Shown: positions 34,208-44,639 of the stretch, piece after piece
Position numbering within the stretch: position 1 is the stretch's first letter
How the letters are laid out: each line of letters opens with the position of its first letter
Notes under the pieces: model-generated
The model's database searches: none
Told to the model about the DNA's origin: nothing
What the model saw: the letters and a program-made list of their open reading frames with translations, nothing else
Translations under genes and position numbers: made by a program
DNA from: Apoderus coryli
Taxonomy: Eukaryota > Arthropoda > Insecta > Coleoptera > Attelabidae
Length of the DNA: 64,000 nucleotides
NCBI GenBank assembly: GCA_911728435.2
Contig: OU452202.1
Coordinates: 5,621,135 to 5,685,134, forward strand
Direction of reading: 5' to 3'

Positions 34208-34794
34208 ACAGTAATATTTTTCTCAAAGGGCGAGAATAAACGCCCCGATTAAATTTTCTTACGTCCCCGGCTAGCTGGTCGATGTTCAATTGCCGCCAGA
34301 TTAGGCAACGGACGCCCACTTTCTTTCATTTTTAATTTGTCTATGTCAAAACACAGTAACGAAAATTCACCTAAAGTTTGTGTTATATTCATTTTTTACT
34401 TTCTCGTACAGGGAAATTATTGTGAACGCGCTAAAAAAAAATTTGAGATAAAGAGGGATATAACCCTTTTGAAGTTCCCTGAGACGATTAAGACCATTTC
34501 CAGATGGAAATCTGTCTGTGTGTATGTATTCTACAACGATAGCGCCCAAACGCTTTAACCAATTGAGCTAAATCTTGGTGCAGTCCTAGGATGAATTAGT
34601 TTTTGATCGATATCGCTTAAGTCCTCTGATATGGGCGGACACAACCGCTAAATTTTCAAATAGCATAGGGGTCGAGTGATACCTCATTTTAAAGCATTTT
34701 TTTATCTGTGATGCTTTACTTGTGATATTTGTTCCCATAATTCTCAAGAAAATTGCATTTATAATTTCACCAGCTAGGTAGATCTATATAATAT

Positions 34795-36341
34795 GAGGCC
34801 CCTAGATTCTAAACCGGTTAAATCCATTTTTTTGGAAAACGAGAAAACCGCAAAAAACTGTCAAAACTATAAGGAGCCAGTTAGAGGTATGCTATTTTTT
34901 GTGTCGGTATAAATAGCCTTTCAAGAAACAGTTTATGAGAATTTCATTCTTTACAATTTTCACAAAACTGGGATTTTAAAAAATATTGTTATTTGCTCTA
35001 AAATCGTGATTTTTACCTATTTTATTTAACAGAATTAATTTCATTGGGTTATTAAGCTCCGAAACTAGCTTTTTTGATATTATTTAAATAATAAAACAAT
35101 TATTTTTTTTTAAATTTATTAACTGTGTAACTGTATCCAAAACAAAGGCCTTTTAGTGTAAAACAGTATCTACTTAATTAAAACAAAATATCAATTTTTA
35201 AACAAAACGGTTATCATCTTCCATTTCCTCGCAAACCTCTTCTTCATTATTATTCGGTTCTGATTCAGCTTGCACTCTCGTCTTTGTAATATTGTAGACC
35301 CAATATTGAAGATTTACTTTGCCAGTCCGCTCCAAAATCCCTATAAGCACCTAGTTTACATTTTTTAACTTTTCAGACTTGATAGTGTTGACATAAAGAT
35401 CTAGCATATCTAGATTAATCTGCATGTAGTTTCTTCCTTTCTTGCCTACACCTTTACCAATATTGACATTATGTTTGTAATAGGGTTCACCCTGTAAAAC
35501 AATGTCTTCACTTGAGGAATATGAAATTATTATTCGCTTACAGGAGTTTATTTTGAAATGTAAAGAGGCAGTTGACTTAATATTTTGAGTTTTCCAGTCA
35601 AATACGTTCCAATCAATTCCGAGCTGTAATACGCGGCCATACTTTCTCTAAAGATCTCAAGATATTCTTCAGGTTTTATGATGGTATCCTTTTTTCGAAG
35701 CTTTTTCTTTATGTTAGCAAAAACTCTATCAGGAGGTATGTAGGAATGACCTGTAACTGAAAATACTAGCTCTAAAGTTTGCAGTTCTTTTGGGCCTTTC
35801 TTTTCATCCACGGTAAAATTCTTATTTTGCCCTCCACATCCATCTGAGCATAATCGTAAAGTAGTAATTCCTTGTAAATTTATTGCAGATGCAATTTCAT
35901 TTGACGACTTTCGTGAATCTGATTCCTTCCAAATGTATAAAAATACATTTTCAGGTGAAAGAGATGCGTCGCAGTCCCCTATTACCATGCCAAAACATAA
36001 AGCTGACGTTCATAATGGGCCTGTTGGTCCGAAATTTTCGGAAACGGCAGATTTTTTTGGATTTAACCGATAACAAAATCCATTGAATGTTGAACGGTAA
36101 TATTGAGGGGATTTACCCGTTTTTGACTATAACACGATATAACCGCTTTTGCTACAAAAATATATGTGGATATAGGCGGTTTTGCGTATCACACCAATGT
36201 TTGTAGTGTATTTTCTCAAGGATTTACCTGGTTATGGATGTAATGATTACTAAAGATGGTAGACAGTTTGGTAATGAATGCAATGACGTATAAAGCCGGG
36301 AAAATTCATTGGATTTAACCGGTTTTGAATCTAGGGGCCTC
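34795..36341 (-). mobile_element. TIR transposon encoding a GGQNKN (DUF7869-like) protein
   Basis: Both ends carry GAGGCCCCTAGATTC(T/A)AAAACCGG-like inverted repeats of about 31 bp with a single mismatch (34795-34825 and 36311-36341). An AT dinucleotide flanks each side, consistent with a 2-bp duplication. Length 1547 bp. Further copies of the CCGGTTAAATCC/GCGGTTTTGCG theme occur just inside the ends. It interrupts a composite repeat, proving movement. Coding content is on the minus strand. Confidence 0.88.
35205..35988 (-). pseudogene. Candidate transposase with SDGCGGQNKN motif
   Basis: The first segment (from 35988, 146 codons, stop at 35548) opens MVIGDCDASLSPENVFLYIW. It carries LRLCSDGCGGQNKN about residue 45 and GHSYIPPDRVFANIKKKLRK about residue 80. 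After a stop/frameshift, a further frame at 35500-35210 reads GEPYYKHNVNIGKGVGKKGRNYMQINL and ends in an acidic EEEVCEEMEDDN tail. The D..GGQN...GHS..P.D..F..I series matches a family of hypothetical insect and other eukaryotic proteins I know as DUF7869-like. The D, N and second D could be RNase H-like catalytic residues. The N-terminal half is missing, so this copy is non-autonomous. Transposase function is inferred from its place inside a TIR element. Confidence 0.68.
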
Positions 36342-36383
36342 ATGTATTCTTATAAGAATGTAATATGTTGTAATTGAGTACTT

Positions 36384-36449
36384 TAACACATTGATAGAGC
36401 GTGCGCTTCGCATGCGCAAGGCTATGGGTTCGAATCCCAGCTCTGGCAA
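36384..36449 (+). repeat. tRNA-Ala-like module of the composite repeat
   Basis: GATAGAGCG is followed by an anticodon arm TGCGC-TTCGCAT-GCGCA (perfect 5-bp stem, loop anticodon CGC, Ala), then a T-arm TGGG-TTCGAAT-CCCA and CTCTGGCA. The D-arm 5' half and acceptor 5' strand are degraded, so it cannot fold as a full tRNA. It is the best tRNA-like copy among three. Confidence 0.72.
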
Positions 36450-36944
36450 TATTTTTTGCTTCTAATTTTTAAATAAAGTACCTACTTAGTTAGTTTGTTA
36501 CATTAGTTTATTGGAAATAATGAAAATAATACAATTATAATAATAATTATTATTAAAATTCTGTTTCTTTACGCAGGTATTTTTGATTATATTATATCAT
36601 GTCGGGGAAGTTTTGGGGCGACACAAACGATTTTTATGCATCTTGAACATCGTATAAAGATGCCGGTGTTAGTCCTGGGCAGCTCCTATTATAAGGTGAC
36701 GGAGGTTACGCTATATTTACGTTTCGCCGTTACACACGTTACAGAACATAGAGTCATAATAAGTCAGTTGCTACAAAAATATAATAGAAAATTTCGACTT
36801 TAATGTCAGTTAGGTTGCGCTGAATATTTAAATGTATGTAAGAACGCTTGGCATATTTTTCACTTGTTTTGATTTAGAGAAATTCTTCACCGACTGGAAC
36901 TCTGTTTTCGTTGGAGAGTATAGTAAATCAGAGCTATGGTCATA

Positions 36945-37140
36945 GAATAATAACTATAGATAAGGGTCAGTAGACGCTAAAAGCGGCATCGACTCGTCGC
37001 AATTCCAGCCACATTCTGGCCCGCTACTATGTTATACTATATCTATACATACTATAAGATACTATACTACAATAAAACGTTCCGACACGAAGTGAAGTAA
37101 CTGTATATTAAACTGTGCTATGGTGTACAAAATATTATAG
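36945..37140 (-). repeat. Dispersed repeat, inverted partner of 27585-27805
   Basis: Contains CGGCATCGACTCGTCGC, CCAGCCACATTCTGGCC, ATACTATAAGATACTATA and CACGAAGTGAAGTAACTGTA, reverse complements of blocks in the partner. Confidence 0.75.
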
Positions 37141-37775
37141 GATATTTCAATTTATTTAAAAAAAAAATTTAACAATTATAATGGCCAATTTTTTCCTCAC
37201 AAAGCTGCGTAGATCTTATTGAATAACCGCCCTATTTGATATCTACTACTATAAAACTATTTTAAACAAACAATTCTTTGTTTAGATAAAAAGAAAATTT
37301 TTCACGAAATTCTTTTCTTTTGCTTTAAGAATTTTCGAACGTATATTTTGATTTTAGTTTTCATTATAAAGACTCATCTGCAAACCCATTTTTTTTTTGT
37401 GAACCAGACTTTTGAATCGATATAGGTACGGAAAAAAGAACAGAATACCTACATAATAACGTTTGGTGTATAGACTTTATGTTCGTTTATATACGGAAAT
37501 AGTCTAGCAGTCGTTAAAATTTAACAACGTGCACATTAAAAGTCTGGTATCGACCTGCCTGTACAGAAAAGAACGTGAACGTGAAAAATGAATATATATA
37601 AATTTTTGTTCGTGACTATGGTTATCTAAGGAGATACACACCTAAGCTATATAGGTGCCTATATTATAGACAGGGTCGGCTGGGACATGAGAGCTGCAGA
37701 ACCGCCAAAAATTATAAATAAATAACAAAATTTATGTTCACAACAAGCGGAAATAGTTCAACCTTAGAAATATTT
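37141..37775. other. No gene recognised
   Basis: AT-rich unique DNA. No repeat, terminus or protein motif seen. Confidence 0.45.
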
Positions 37776-38114
37776 GGCATGGCTTGTAATATTATATTTT
37801 CTACTAAAACAGGCTGAAAAATTGAGATCGAATCGAATATATCGATACATTTCTTGCATCTCTATTAATGAAATAAAGTTGACATTTTGGCATGGATTGT
37901 AATATAATTTTTTCTACCAAAACAGGCTGAAAAATTGAGATCGAATCGAATATATCTATACATTTCTTGCATCTCTATTAATGAAATAAAGTTGACATTT
38001 TGGCATGGCTTGTAATATAATTTTTTCTACTAAAACAGGCTGAAAATTGAGATCGAATCGAATATATCGATACATTTCTTGCATCTCTATTAATGAAATA
38101 AAGTTGACATTTTA
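37776..38114. repeat. 113-bp tandem repeat, three units
   Basis: Units start GGCATGGCTTGTAATAT at 37776, 37889 and 38002 and end AAATAAAGTTGACATTTT. Identity between units is very high (a handful of substitutions and one base missing in unit three). Each unit contains GAGATCGAATCGAATATATC. The high identity points to recent tandem duplication or ongoing homogenisation. Confidence 0.95.
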
Positions 38115-38572
38115 AGCATCATCGATTTGGTGGGCAGTTTTGTTTACAATAACAGTCGTCACGTCAAATACTAATATTTGATCATTTTATATACATTTTG
38201 CAAAATAATTGTCTGGCTTCCTCGCATATATCAAAATATTTCAATCATATCCGTAAATTCGTATCATGACAGTGTATAATTAATTAAATATCTGGTAAAG
38301 TGAATTGATTAAACATCTAAGGTAACCATATGTGCAGACAGACTACAAAGTTCTATTACCAACTTAACGATTACGAAGACCTAACGTTAACACATGGACC
38401 AATAGGATTGTTTTCTTAAAATTGTCGTTAAATTCAGAACTTATAGATGGTGACAACAGTATAATAGACATCATAATCGAAGACAAGTTTGACAACTGGT
38501 GTCATTTAATATCAACTCTGCCAGATTTAGTTCAAGTGATAGTATTAAACTAACAATAAGTCTAAATTAGGA

Positions 38573-39197
38573 GTTTGTTGAGAAAGTGCTTTTCATTTTT
38601 ATATCTATAAAAATAATGTCAGAAATAAATAAAAACTAAAATCGCAAAAAATTGTTTTTTTGTCGAAAACGGCTGAAGCTACTTTACTTTTGAAAACACA
38701 ATTTAAAAATTTAAATTGTACAACTTTTCTCTAATTTTACCGACAATAGGGTTATTCTTTCGACATCGGTCACTTCTACCAAACTGATTAAAATTCCTAC
38801 CCCCCTTGCCGCTTACTGATCAACTTCTAGGTACCGGTTAGTTCGTTCAGTTAACAGTTAACCTCTAAAAGTGTTGAATATTGAGAGATAATAATTGGAA
38901 TATGATTTCGAATCAAACCAATAAATTGTAAAAGTTTAAAACATGGATAATAATATCATGGAAGAAATAATTTTCCAGTTTTCAGAGCAGATTTGGTTGT
39001 TTTCACAAGTTTTCGAGGTTAAGGGAAAGACAATCACAAAAAAGATGATCTTTTGGTTTCGCCAAATATTCAGTTCAGTATAATCACATTCAGTTTAATC
39101 ACATTCACTGGTTCAGATCAATCACTACGATAGAATAACCCTATTGTAACTCCTACCGTTTCCAAGATTCTATTCTTATCTTGGACACAGTGTATAT
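38573..39197 (-). mobile_element. Foldback element, copy D (one arm), split by a MITE
   Basis: The arm runs from GAGAAAGTGCTTTTCATTTT (38582) through AAAAATAATGTCAGAAATAA, TCGAAAACGGCTGAAGCTAC and TTGTACAACTTTTCTCTAAT to 38749. It resumes at 39144 with TTGTAACTCCTACCGTTTCC and ends CTTGGACACAGTGTATA. The left arm and most of the centre are missing. Confidence 0.8.
38750..39143 (+). mobile_element. MITE with ATAGGGTTATTC ends nested in foldback D
   Basis: Inverted ends ATAGGGTTATTCTTTCG and CGATAGAATAACCCTAT bracket about 390 bp, inserted cleanly into the foldback arm. A short frame from 38943 (MDNNIMEEIIFQFSEQIWLFSQVFEVKGKTI in parts) faintly resembles a MADF-domain start (I...F.E...LW/F). 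If so, the element derives from a longer one carrying a MADF/BESS protein. Confidence 0.7.
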
Positions 39198-40370
39198 TAG
39201 TCAACAGAGTAATCTGAAAAGACTATTTACTTAAATGTTTATTTATCGATGTTGGTAAATATCTTTTTACCATTCACATCAGTGGAAAAGTTTATGAATG
39301 AACGATAACTGACCTATGCAAAAGGAACGTGCGATAAAGTGAGCTGGTAAAAATATCTGATATCTTGCATTAAAATACATTAGGTACTTACTTACGTTCA
39401 ATTATAAACATTTTATTGTTTTCATTTTAATAAATTTAATAACGAAAAAAATTACTATAGCAATAGAGAAATTTAAAATTTTTATTATTCGATGATTTCT
39501 TTAAAAAAAATGTGATATTTGATTTTAAAAAATCATGATTATTTGGAACCCTGACGAAAACTGCCCAACTATAAACACAATGCAAGTACCTTATTGAAAA
39601 AGTTACTTTTTTGTCCAAATATTTAATCTGTTAACTCTTTTTAAGACAAAATATCACCCTAGATTTCTATACTACTTATACAACAAACCAAATGTATGAT
39701 ACACATTCGATCAATCCAAGTCGAATGACTATAATTGAAGAAACCCTTGAATAATATAAACGAAAAAGGCATAATATGTGTATATTTCATAATTATTTCG
39801 TAATGTGAAAAGTTTGTATAGTGTTTTATATATTATTTTACTTGCATCGAGGACGCGTGCATGTATACCTATGCGCTGGTTGAGCCAGTCCCCTGTAACA
39901 ACAGCAGACACTTGCTCTACCAAAACAGGCTAACCTTACTCCAGTTTTAAAACTTTTCGCTCTGTTGCACACTCTAATGTATATTCTCTATTTAACAAAT
40001 TAATATCTACGTATAGAATGAAATGGTCGTTGGATGTAGTTTCTGATCACAACTTTGTAATAAAATGATAATATACTGTGTCAGAATAGGACCCGCATAA
40101 TGTGGAGACCTAATATTAAAAAAAAAATTGACAATACTTATGTCTGCATTCTAAAATAGTCATCGAATTTTCGTAAAAGGAACGTTAGACAGAATGTGGT
40201 TTTTATATATACCGGATTATTCATATGAATTAAAATTTATATATATTTTTTTGTAAACATAACATTATTTTGTACCCTCAAGCCCTCAACCTCCCAGCAG
40301 CCGCCTCAACTTTTTTTTTTAAATTGAAAAGATCATTTTTTTTATTTGAATACTGTTTTCCCTAATACGT
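39198..40370. other. No gene recognised
   Basis: AT-rich DNA. A patch at 39840-39930 is a little richer in GC, and CTACCAAAACAGGCT there echoes the 113-bp repeat, but the match is only 15 bases. Confidence 0.45.
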
Positions 40371-40374
40371 GGAT

Positions 40375-40490
40375 TGGTCGAAGAAGGCAAGGCATATTGA
40401 ATGGCCACCAAGATCTCCGGATTTAACTCCGATGGACTTTTTTATGGGGATATTTAAAAGATAGAGCAGTTCAGCCTTTTTACTCCGGAC
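40375..40490 (+). pseudogene. Mariner-type transposase fragment (third Asp block)
   Basis: In two frames the sequence reads IEWPPRSPDLTPMDFF then WGYLKDRAVQPF, with a one-base slip. This is the WPPRSPDLTP.DFFLWGYLK block of the same group as the element at 48256. Nothing else of that copy remains. Confidence 0.65.
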
Positions 40491-40595
40491 ACGCAACTGC
40501 ACCAATGAGTTTCACCTTGGCAGAGCGCCAGCGCGTAGAAGCTGGAGTTCTCCACTCGCCTGCCTCAGTAGTCGCGGAATATTTAGAGTATAACA

Positions 40596-40870
40596 ATGTC
40601 TAAAATAAAAGGAAACATAAATATAACTCTAAGTTTACAACAAAAGTCCGAAATAATAAACCGAATTGAAGCAGGAGAAAGTGTCAGATCTATTGCTGCT
40701 AAATATAGCGTTGAAAAATCCACTATATCCGATCTAGGTAAAAATAAGGGAAATATAACAAAATTTATTAATTAATTATATTTTCGGATTTCATCGACAA
40801 TTACTTACATCTTCAAAATGAAGATTTCAGAGCGAATTCTGGATGGCTTCAGAAATTTAAAGAATTGGTA
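40596..40870 (+). pseudogene. Pogo/Tigger transposase N-terminal relic
   Basis: From ATG at 40596 the frame gives INITLSLQQKSEIINRIEAG, then ESVRSIAAKYSVEKSTISDL, the CENP-B N-terminal helix-turn-helix of pogo/Tigger proteins, stopping after about 59 codons. After a gap, 40818-40865 reads QNEDFRANSGWLQKFKE, the start of the second CENP-B HTH. The rest is cut off by the non-LTR element that follows at once. Confidence 0.75.
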
Positions 40871-42130
40871 CTTATAACACAAAGGCCTGCTGCTGTGTGG
40901 AGACTGGTCAAGGATTGGGAATCAACTCCAAATCTCGGCACAGCTAAGAACTTGACTGCGCATATTTTAAATGACTACTTTACAACTGCGGCTGATGATA
41001 TCATAAAACAGCTACCAGCCACATCGGTCACTTTTGAGAAATATATGTCTCCCACTAGAGCAGCTGGATTTAGTTTGAGAACGGTAACCTTTAATGAAGT
41101 ACGTGAAAAACTATCAGGTATGAAAAACACAAAAAGCTCGGATTGTTATGAGCTTAATGTTAGGATTATTGGGATTTTAAAGAATTTGCTAGTGGTGCCG
41201 CTTACTAAGTTGATAAACCATTGCATTGGTGACGCTGTATTTCCGGCGGTCTTGAAGGAGGCAAGGGTTATTCCAATCTACAAAAATAAAGGATCGGTTG
41301 ATGATCCTAGTAACTATCGACCAATATCGATCTTGCCAATTTTTTCGAAAATCTTTGAGTCTATTATTAAAAATCAAATAACTGAACATTTTGAAGCAAA
41401 TAATCTCTTTATGCAAGGTAAATATGGCTTTCGTAATAAGAAATCTACTACTCTTGCAATTAATAACCTTTTGGAATATGTTTCGGATGGCATGGAGCGG
41501 GACTGTGACACCTTTGCTTCCTTTTATGACCTCACTAAGGCTTTTGACTGTGTCTCACACGAGATACTTCTTCAGAAACTCTCTTACTATAACTTTGATG
41601 TTAACAGTGTTGCCTTGGTTGGCTCTTATATCAGCGATCGTTTTCAGCACGTTTTGTATGGGGGACGATACTCGGAGAGACGAAGGGTTGGACGGGGTGT
41701 GCCCCAGGGGTCGGTTTTGGGACCTTTATTGTTTTTAATATACGTAAATGATTTATACAAATTTCAAGAAGAGTCAAATATAATCCTCTTTGCTGACGAC
41801 ACAACTAGTCTGATTAGATATCGACCAAACGACCCTTTAGGGGAGTTGGTTAAGGCTGTTGAGACTGACATAGGCAATTGGTTTCTGGCAAATGAACTGA
41901 GCTTGAATCAGGCTAAAACTCAGAGCATGAACTTTACATTGCGTTCTGCGCCTATTGATCTTCAGAGCGATGTTCGCGTGAAGTTCCTTGGGGTTCATCT
42001 TGATCCTAAATTAACCTGGGAGAGTCATGTTCGAGAACTTGGGTGCTCGCTGTCCAGGGTCATATATCTCATTAGAAGGCTTGCGCAAAGTGTTTCAATC
42101 GCCAGTCTGTTGATAGTTCCCATGCAATGA
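40865..42130 (+). pseudogene. Reverse transcriptase domain, long open segment
   Basis: A 421-codon open frame whose first codons run out of Tigger sequence, so its ATG is accidental. Blocks in order: LKEARVIPIYKNKGSVDDPS with NYRPISILPIFSKIFE (~135-165), FYDLTKAFDCVSHEILLQKL (~220, first catalytic Asp), GRGVPQGSVLGPLLFLIYVN (~275), ILFADDTTSL (FADD, ~305), ELSLNQAKT, KFLGVHLDPKLTWESH (~375). The RT catalytic residues are intact. It ends in an ATGA overlap with the next frame, where about 45 residues (the YYAYFHS...GI..WG block) appear deleted. It cannot make full-length ORF2. Confidence 0.88.
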
Positions 42131-42680
42131 AAATCTTCAAGCTACAGAGGAGATGTTTACGTACAATGTTGGGGCTCGGTTGGCGTGACTGCTGTAAAAA
42201 GTATTTTGTTGAACACGGACTACTTACTTTGCCTTCCTTGTACATCTTAAACTGTCTTGGCTACATTCGAACCAATGCCTCGCATTTCACTCTTCACTCT
42301 GATATGCATAATTATGGTACACGAAATCGCAATGACATATTGCCTGAATTTCACCGCCTATTGAGGACTAGGAAAGGTTCTGACTATTATTGTGTTAAAT
42401 TTTATAATAAGCTGCCGTCTCACATAAAGAACCTTGGTGAAGTCCAGTTTAACAAAAGTATTAAAACATTTTTGATATCTCAAGCTTTTTATACCTTTGA
42501 GGACTATTTCAGAAGCGATATTGTAAGATTTTTATAGATTTTAGTTTGTTTTATGTTGTTGCTATTTTAATTTGTTTGTAAGCCTTTCTTTGTTGCTGTA
42601 ACTTTGATTAATTTTTGTTATTTTTTGACGTACTATACATGTTATGTAACATAAGATGGTGAATAAATATATGTATCATC
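40866..42680 (+). mobile_element. 5'-truncated non-LTR retrotransposon (jockey/BS-like)
   Basis: RT coding sequence, then a short 3' UTR ending near GAATAAATATATGTATCATC (42661-42680). There is no endonuclease domain or ORF1 upstream; instead a Tigger relic abuts the 5' side. Immediately to the right lies the centre of foldback copy E, so insertion into a foldback is likely. No clear target duplication was found. Confidence 0.8.
42127..42537 (+). pseudogene. RT ORF C-terminal segment of the same element
   Basis: Opens SSHAMKIFKLQRRCLRTMLG (reading back a few codons) and ends YGTRNRNDILPEFHRL...FYNKLPSHIKNLGEVQFNK, then FKT-like helix and FEDYF. This is the standard tail of jockey/BS-like ORF2. 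In the parent element it was one frame with 40865-42130; a deletion shifted it. AT-rich 3' UTR follows. Confidence 0.85.
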
Positions 42681-43156
42681 TCAATGTTTTTGCTAAACTT
42701 ACTACTCTGCATTCAGTCAGTTACGTGCCAAATTATGGCGATTTTTCTTAAAGAAGTTTAAATAACAGCTAAAAACACTGAAAACTTGTTTACACCATTA
42801 CCAGTGATATATCCAGGGCCGTATTTAAAAAAACGAAGTTGATGGTTTTTGAAAAACCAAACGTCGTTGTGAAAAATTTAAACACTACTTTTTCTCTTCA
42901 ACAAGTAACAATGAGAAAGTGCTATTCATTTTTTTATATATCTGTAAAAATAATGCCAGAAATAAATAAAAACTAAAATTGCAAAAAATAGTTTTTTCAT
43001 AAATTCTCGAAAAAGGCTAAAGTTAGTATACTTTGGCACACACCATATAAAAGGTGTTTAAATTGTACCACTTTTCTCTAATTTGACCGACATTGTAACT
43101 TCTACTGTTTCCAAGATTCCAATGTTATCCCATTCTTATCTTGAACAGTGTATACA
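42681..43156 (+). mobile_element. Foldback element, copy E (centre and right arm)
   Basis: Runs from TGCTAAACTTACTACTCTGC through TTCTTAAAGAAGTTTAAATA and the right arm to CCCATTCTTATCTTGAACAGTGTATA. The left arm is missing at the retrotransposon junction. The right terminus abuts TACAGGATGATTTTTGGTCG, an end of the 22849-type MITE. Confidence 0.8.
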
Positions 43157-43290
43157 GGATGATTTTTGGTCGATGTTACATTAGACGTTTTGAGAAAACT
43201 AAACATATGATCGTTTTGAAAATATAAGTGGTTACTCAGGTCAATCTAGTCTACTCTATAATATTGTGATATTTGTGATCAGTATGCCCT
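43157..43290 (+). mobile_element. Half copy of the CAGGGTGATT MITE
   Basis: CAGGATGATTTTTGGTCGATG...ACATTAGACGTTTTGAGAAAACTAA matches the left half of 22849-23461 in the same sense. It lacks the right end. Confidence 0.7.
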
Positions 43291-44250
43291 TGAGTATGCT
43301 GTTGTCAAATAAAACAATCAATTATGGAGAAGTTAAGAAGTTATAACAGAAACCGCAAAATCCGATCCCAACACAACAGTATTTAAAATATGTTAAGCAA
43401 ACAAATTAAGTAGGTAGGTATTTAGGTATCTACCTATTAATTACGAATCACCAAATTTAACTCAAAGTATATTCCCTTATATTAATTCTTATATATATTA
43501 AACGTGAAATAACTTCTTTTAGTCTTTTACTTCAATATAGGTAGATAACACATTAAAATATTCCACGATATACACTCTCTCACAATCTCGTTTTATTCTA
43601 TTGGTGTGACGTCACTAGCGACCCGGCACACAAAACAACAGAGCAGCTACGCTTATGTAATTCCATATTATTGCATAGATGCCAAGTTGGGCGTTTGCTG
43701 CCTCTATAATTTGCCCTGTTGCCAAATTTAATAGGGTCGGTCATTTGGAGCTGTATATCCCCGTGAAAATAGTAGCCGGGTTGGGTTGTTGTTGGTAGTT
43801 ATTATAGTGTTGTGACATAGAACCAGCTCGATATTTCTCTGTAGGGAAAATAATATATTTTTGTTTTCCTGGATGTACAGATAATATTGATTATAGATAG
43901 TAATATATCACTTTTTATGGACAAGTTTTAAAACATGTAGAGTATAAAAATGTATCATTGTTTTTACGAATGAATCAACATCAAATTTAATATTATTAAA
44001 ATATACAGTATGGCGTATTTAAGTACAAATTTGTTATATGAAAGAATACAGATTATGTCATTTAACATATTACCTTAGACCCTCCAATTAAATTTTACCT
44101 ACCTAAACAACCGCATACATAATTAGATTTTTTTCTATAAAAGTCAGTGATATTTTAATGATGACAAGAACTTAATGCAATAAACTCAAAATTTAACCAG
44201 TTTTAAAGTATTAATTTTAATATTAAATTCCCCGAAACACTTATTATCAA
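43291..44250. other. No gene recognised; GC-richer patch at 43600-43820
   Basis: The patch contains TGACGTCA (a perfect CRE-type palindrome, 43611-43618) and several CpGs, unlike its surroundings. No frame or splice pattern was found. It might be a regulatory patch of the host gene or an old element. Confidence 0.4.
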
Positions 44251-44253
44251 ACT

Positions 44254-44285
44254 AAATAAACTAGTGTCCTCGAGGCACGAACAGT
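44254..44285 (+). repeat. CTCGAGGCACGAA motif, copy 2
   Basis: AAATAAACTAGTGTCCTCGAGGCACGAACAG; see 19771 and 53136. Confidence 0.7.
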
Positions 44286-44304
44286 AATACAAAAATTTAA
44301 TTTT

Positions 44305-44455
44305 TTATTACTTTCCCGCACTGGGAAACTATTATTGTGAACGCGCTAAAAAATTGAGATAAAGACGGATTTGAAGTTCCCTGAGACGATTAAGACCATT
44401 TCTAGATGGAAGTCTGTGTGTATATATGTGTGTCTGTATGTATTCTACAACCAGA
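44305..44455 (+). mobile_element. Composite tRNA-like repeat, copy 4 (5' part)
   Basis: TTATTACTTTCCCGCACTGGG through GACCATTTCTAGATGGAAGT to TGTATGTATTCTACAACCAG, then cut by an RT relic. The 3' tRNA-like half is missing. Confidence 0.75.
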
Positions 44456-44639
44456 AGCTGTATAAGAGCAAATAAATGCATCGTGAATTCAGAAGCATCT
44501 TTACTTCAGCGGCCTTCTCAGTCCCGAAGCGGTTTCCAAGTTTACTGCTAACAAATGTCAAAACACTCTTTCGATAGATGCCGAAGAATCTGTAGCAGTA
44601 AACAATTATTGTGTAGAAAACAGACAGTCAGAGTAGCGG

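Larger units (their letters stand above)
34394..36628 (+). mobile_element. Composite tRNA-like repeat, copy 2, split by a nested transposon
   Basis: Left part 34394-34794 matches copy 1 from TTACTTTCTCGTACAGGG through AATTTCACCAGCTAGGTAG. The right part 36342-36628 carries the best tRNA-like module and the shared tail ending GTCGGGGAAGTTTTGGGGCG. Between them lies a 1.55-kb transposon. Removing it leaves a family member close in length to copy 1. Confidence 0.82.

Noticed and set aside
36384..36449. Functional tRNA-Ala gene
   Set aside because: D-arm 5' half and acceptor pairing are absent and the module belongs to a multi-copy repeat.
37776..38114. CRISPR-like array
   Set aside because: Whole 113-bp units repeat without unique spacers; this is a eukaryotic tandem repeat.
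41189..41738. Other-frame and reverse-strand ORFs over the RT gene
   Set aside because: Shadows of the RT reading frame, which carries all the conserved motifs.
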